Assembly (NCBI GenBank): GCA_947476745.1
Contig: CANJRG010000001.1
Location: 62,001 to 126,000 of the forward strand
DNA length: 64,000 nt
Source of the DNA: Acidimicrobiia bacterium
GTDB taxonomy: Bacteria; Actinomycetota; Acidimicrobiia; Acidimicrobiales; CAIXPF01
Direction of reading: 5' to 3'
Shown: piece by piece, positions 60,771-64,000 of the stretch
Position numbering within the stretch: position 1 is the first letter of the stretch
Layout: each line of letters begins with the position of its first letter
The notes under the pieces: model-generated
Told to the model about the DNA's origin: nothing
Databases searched by the model: none
The model's input: only the letters and a program-made list of their open reading frames with translations
Made by a program: the position numbers and the translations under genes

Positions 60771-61181
60771 GACCGTCCTCTCCCCCTGGCTAGCGGAACC
60801 GGCCCACAGCTTGGCCCCGACGGCCGTCCTGTGCGGAATCACCAGGCCGGGACCGACCGAGCTGACCAACCGGGCCCCGGCTGCGGGCCACCCAACCCAC
60901 GTTCAATCCCTCGGCCGAGCGTGACGATAAAGCCTCGACCGGAAGCTTCGACGAGCAACAAGACCCCGACACGCGCGCCGGCGGTCCCATCGTCGGTCCC
61001 GCACCACCCGGTACGCCGACCGCCCCGGGAGCCAAGCCCCTGTTCGCCTGCGCCACCAGATCGAGGACATCGTGAGCACGACCGCCGGCCGTCGGCACCC
61101 CATTCGCTTCGGACCCGGTTCGGCACGCCCCGCGACCGCGGCGAGGGAGCCGAGGACGACCGGGGTGGGGCAGGCCCCGCG
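60771..61181. other. Divergent regulatory region without a gene
   Basis: This 411-nt gap between the ferrochelatase start and the membrane-protein ATG has Pro/Arg/Ser-type composition in all frames and no convincing gene. It holds a TAGCCA hexamer and the ferrochelatase Shine-Dalgarno near 60775-60790. Confidence 0.5.
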
Positions 61182-62516
61182 ATGACGGCCGCCCGGATGC
61201 TCAGCCGCTTCCTGATGACCATCGCCATGCTGACCGGTACGGTGGCGTGGTCGACCTTCACGTTGCAACGCACCCTGTTCGACACCGGCCGAACCGAGGC
61301 CATGGTCGACCAACTCCTCGACAACACCATCGTCCAGCAGGCCATGGCCCAGTCCATCGTCGAGGCCACCGAAGCCGCGCTGCCCGAGCCGGTCCGCGCC
61401 CTGGTGTCTGCGCCGGAACTGACCGCGATGGCCGGCGGGGCCCTCCAGAACCCGGCGGTGCGCAACGCCATCGAGAACGCCGCGGTCGACAGCCACCGCT
61501 ACGTGATCGGCGAGAGCGCCCAGCCACCCGTCCTCGACACCACGGCCCTCGCCGCGGTCGTGCGGCAGCAGTTCGCCACCGTTCGCCCGGACCTCGCGGC
61601 CGCAGTACCCGACCTCGGCCCGATCGCCATCGAACTCCCCGCGGCAGGACTCGGCCCGGTCAAGGCCGTCAACGAGTTCACCGCCTCGCTCGCCCCGCTG
61701 CTCGGGGTGATCGCCCTGCTGTGCGCAGCCGGCGGGTTGGCCATCAGCCCGGATCGGCCGTCGACCCTGGTCCGCCTCGGCTTCTGGGCCGTGTCGCTCG
61801 GTGCCACCACGATCATGCTGCGCTACGTGCTGCCTGCGGTGTCGGCCACCGTGCTCGGCCGGCGAGGCGTGATGGTCACCGGGCTCGCCACCGCGGCCTC
61901 CTCGTCCATGGCGGCCCCGGGGACGCTGATGTTCGGTATCGGCCTCGTGCTGATCACCGCCGGCTTCCTGTTCGGCACCCTTTCCCAGCCGTCCCGGCAC
62001 GCCAGGCCGACACCCGCACCGTCGCGTTCGCAGGCTGCCTACCGCTCGGGCACCACCCGTGCGGTGGGCACCGGGCCGCGACGCAGCACCACCACGACCG
62101 CCGCCCCCACCAGCGTCGTGCCGCGAACGATGACACGCAGCACGGTGTCCGACAACGCCGGCACCTACGGACCCGGCCGGACACGGCCCGCATCGGGCGG
62201 ACCCACCCCACCGTCGGGTGGGGCCTCAGCCGGCCCACTGCGACCACCGCCGCCGCAGATGCCCCAACCCCCGCAGATGCCCAGACCGCACCCCGCACCG
62301 ATCTTCCCACTTCCCCCGCTGACCTCCGACGCACTGCCCCACACCATCGGGCACGACCCGGCCGGGGCTGGTGCAGGCCCGAACGGGACAGTCCGCGACG
62401 CTTCAGCCGGGAAACCAGCGACGTCGCCCACCGAGCCGCGGCCGGAACCGTCTGCCCGGCGCTGGGTCGAAGGCGTCGGCTACGTCGACGGTGACCGCGA
62501 ACAGCCGGCCGTCTGA
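61182..62516 (+). CDS. Membrane protein with long Pro-rich cytoplasmic tail
   Basis: A 444-residue protein. One N-terminal helix (MLSRFLMTIAMLTGTVAWSTF) is followed by a roughly 140-residue soluble domain (FDTGRTEAMVDQLLDNTIVQQAMAQSIVEATEAALPEPV to PDLGPIAIELPAAGLGP), then three membrane helices (LAPLLGVIALLCAAGGLAI, LGFWAVSLGATTIMLRYVL, LMFGIGLVLITAGFLFG) and about 170 residues rich in Pro, Thr, Ser and Gly. It ends in ARRWVEGVGYVDGD. The soluble domain should be outside. No family recognised, though similar proteins occur in actinobacteria. Confidence 0.7.
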   Translation: MTAARMLSRFLMTIAMLTGTVAWSTFTLQRTLFDTGRTEAMVDQLLDNTIVQQAMAQSIVEATEAALPEPVRALVSAPELTAMAGGALQNPAVRNAIENAAVDSHRYVIGESAQPPVLDTTALAAVVRQQFATVRPDLAAAVPDLGPIAIELPAAGLGPVKAVNEFTASLAPLLGVIALLCAAGGLAISPDRPSTLVRLGFWAVSLGATTIMLRYVLPAVSATVLGRRGVMVTGLATAASSSMAAPGTLMFGIGLVLITAGFLFGTLSQPSRHARPTPAPSRSQAAYRSGTTRAVGTGPRRSTTTTAAPTSVVPRTMTRSTVSDNAGTYGPGRTRPASGGPTPPSGGASAGPLRPPPPQMPQPPQMPRPHPAPIFPLPPLTSDALPHTIGHDPAGAGAGPNGTVRDASAGKPATSPTEPRPEPSARRWVEGVGYVDGDREQPAV

Positions 62517-62678
62517 GCGACCTCCGACGGGCTGGGCACGGTGGATCCACCCGCAGCCCCGACACCGGCGGCGTCCCACCCGATCACACATCCACAGGGT
62601 CACCCACGGCGCCCGCAACCGGTACGCTGCCCCCGAGCGTCGGCAACCGGCGTCGCTGTCCGTCCCTCGGGAGACCCC

Positions 62679-64000
62679 ATGACCCTGCAGGCGAACGTCC
62701 CGACCCGACCCCGCCGCACCGGTGACCCGATGCGGGCCGCCACCCCCTACGAACGGCTCACCACCCCGCTGGTTCGCGACGGTGGCGTGCTACGGCCGGC
62801 GACCTGGGACGAGGCCCTCGACCGGGCCGCAGCAGGGTTCCGTTCGGTCATCGACCGGCTCGGGCCCGACGCGGTCGGCATGTTCTCCTGCTCCAAGGCC
62901 ACCAACGAGGTGAACTTCCTGGCGCAGAAGTTCCAGCGCGTCGTGGTAGGCACCAACAACGTCGACTCCTGCAACCGCACTTGACACGCTCCTTCCGTCG
63001 TCGGTCTGGCGGCAGTGTTCGGCGCAGGCGGGGGTACTTCCTCCTACCAGGAGGTGGAGGACGCCGACCTGATCGTGCTGTGGGGCTCCAACGCCCGTCA
63101 CGCCCACCCGATTTTCTTCCATCACGTGCTCGGGGCGGTCCGGCGCGGCGCCAAGCTCTACGTGATCGACCCGCGGCGCACCGAGACCGCACAGTGGGCC
63201 GACCTGTGGCTGGGCCCCGAGGTGGGCACCGACATCGCCCTGGCCAACACCATGGCCCGGGTCATCATCGAACGGGGCCTGGTCCATCAGGACTTCGTCG
63301 AAGGGGCGACGTCGGGCTTCGAGGCCTTCGCCGCGTCGGTGCAGCCGTGGACCCTCGAGCGGGGCGAGGCGGTGACCGGGGTGCCGGCATGGGCCATCGA
63401 GGAGCTGGCCGTCGCCTACGCCCGGGCCGGCCGGGCGCAGCTGTGCTGGACGCTGGGCATCACCGAGCACCACAACGGCACCGACAACGTGCTGGCGTTG
63501 ATCAACCTCGCCCTGCTGTGCGGCCATGTCGGACGGTACGGCTCGGGCCTCAACCCGCTGCGGGGCCAGAACAACGTGCAGGGCGGTGGTGACATGGGCG
63601 CCATCCCCAACCGCCTGCCGGGCTTCCAGGACCTGCACGACGCCGACGTCCGCCGGCGCTTCGCCGACGCCTGGCAGCACCCGATCCGACCCGAGTACGG
63701 CCTGAACCTCAGCGAGATGTTCGACGCCATGGCTGAAGACCACCTCAAGGGCCTTTACGTGATCGGCGAGAACCCGGCCCAGACCGAGGCCGACTCGGCT
63801 CTGGCCCTCGAGCGCCTCGGCCGGCTCGATCACCTTGTGGTCCAGGACATCGTCCTCACCCGTACCGCCTCGCTGGCCGACGTGGTCCTACCCGCCACCG
63901 CGGCCTGGTGCGAGTCCGAGGGCACCGTCACCAACAGCGAACGCCGGGTGCAGCGGGTGCGCAAGGCGGTCGAACCGCCCGCCGGGGCCCGTGACGACCT
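62679..64000 (+). CDS. fdhA: Formate dehydrogenase alpha subunit, selenoprotein, partial
   Basis: The 5' part of a molybdopterin formate dehydrogenase that runs off the right edge. It reads through an in-frame TGA (62982-62984, residue 102): TNNVDSCNRT-Sec-HAPSVVGLAAVFGAGGGTSS, the position of the metal-bound selenocysteine in formate dehydrogenase H. Further marks are LIVLWGSNARHAHPIFFHH, YVIDPRRTETAQWADLWL and RGQNNVQGGGDMGAIPN. The N-terminal cysteine motif that binds a [4Fe-4S] cluster in most family members is absent; no such motif lies upstream in any frame. A GGGAG precedes the ATG. A conventional call would begin after the TGA. Confidence 0.9.
62995..63012 (+). promoter_or_regulatory. 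Candidate SECIS hairpin for formate dehydrogenase
   Basis: CCGTC (62995-62999) pairs with GGCGG (63008-63012) around an 8-nt loop GTCGGTCT. The loop GGTCT is the same as in the E. coli fdhF SECIS and lies about 20 nt after the UGA. Confidence 0.75.

Noticed and set aside
60831-61181. 5' extension of the membrane-protein frame
   Set aside because: The extension is Pro/Arg/Ser-rich with no membrane or domain feature; ATG 61182 begins right before the first helix.

Overview
This is a G+C-rich chromosomal stretch, gene-dense on both strands, from what looks like an actinobacterium. Acidimicrobiia is my best guess, inferred from family composition: F420-type LLM oxidoreductases, an actinobacterial-style ferrochelatase, a bacterial NHEJ cluster, a split SUF locus and many leaderless genes. 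There are no rRNA or tRNA genes, CRISPR arrays, insertion sequences or phage modules that I can see. It reads as core and niche metabolism rather than an island.

Layout. 1-914 is the 3' end of metH. 0.9-3.6 kb is a minus-strand NHEJ cluster (Ku, a helix-turn-helix protein, a LigD-type polymerase) in which Ku and the polymerase each carry one in-frame stop. 3.6-6.4 kb holds a membrane protein, pepQ and pyrE. 6.5-11.1 kb is a lipoate module: lpd, a 2-oxoacid dehydrogenase E2, and one polypeptide fusing LipB to LipA. 11.2-13.8 kb has a lipase-like hydrolase, a TIGR01777 epimerase and a START-like protein. 13.8-19.9 kb is a tightly overlapping operon: an RNase HI-SLOG fusion, an amidase, HyuA and HyuB. 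19.9-26.5 kb is mixed (TetR, an HhH-GPD protein, hydrolases, an acyl-CoA dehydrogenase, a PIN toxin-antitoxin pair, an MBL protein).

26.5-35.4 kb is the SUF iron-sulfur locus in two converging arms: sufC1-sufS-sufU on plus, and sufB, then sufD-Rieske-sufC2, on minus. A Cys-rich small protein and a PilM-like protein lie between sufB and sufD. All three SUF promoters carry the same element, ACTA-N6-TAGK-N3-AATT.

38.0-40.0 kb is the most striking part: a thioredoxin-fused protein followed by a UGSC-family selenoprotein in which UGA (39716-39718) encodes selenocysteine, with a hairpin just downstream and a strong terminator. A second selenoprotein, a formate dehydrogenase alpha subunit, runs off the right edge with its UGA at 62982-62984. 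Both hairpins place a GU-containing loop about 20 nt after the UGA. No sel genes are in the window, so they must lie elsewhere.

40.2-62.5 kb holds mutY, a molybdopterin oxidoreductase, a second acyl-CoA dehydrogenase, an IF-2B-like protein, two LLM oxidoreductases, both classes of fumarase within 5 kb, a MOSC protein, hisI, a thioredoxin-NHL protein, an SDR, a second TetR, a class III aminotransferase, ferrochelatase and a membrane protein.

Many starts lie 6-10 nt downstream of a TANNNT hexamer with no Shine-Dalgarno, so leaderless transcription seems common; I used this to choose several starts.
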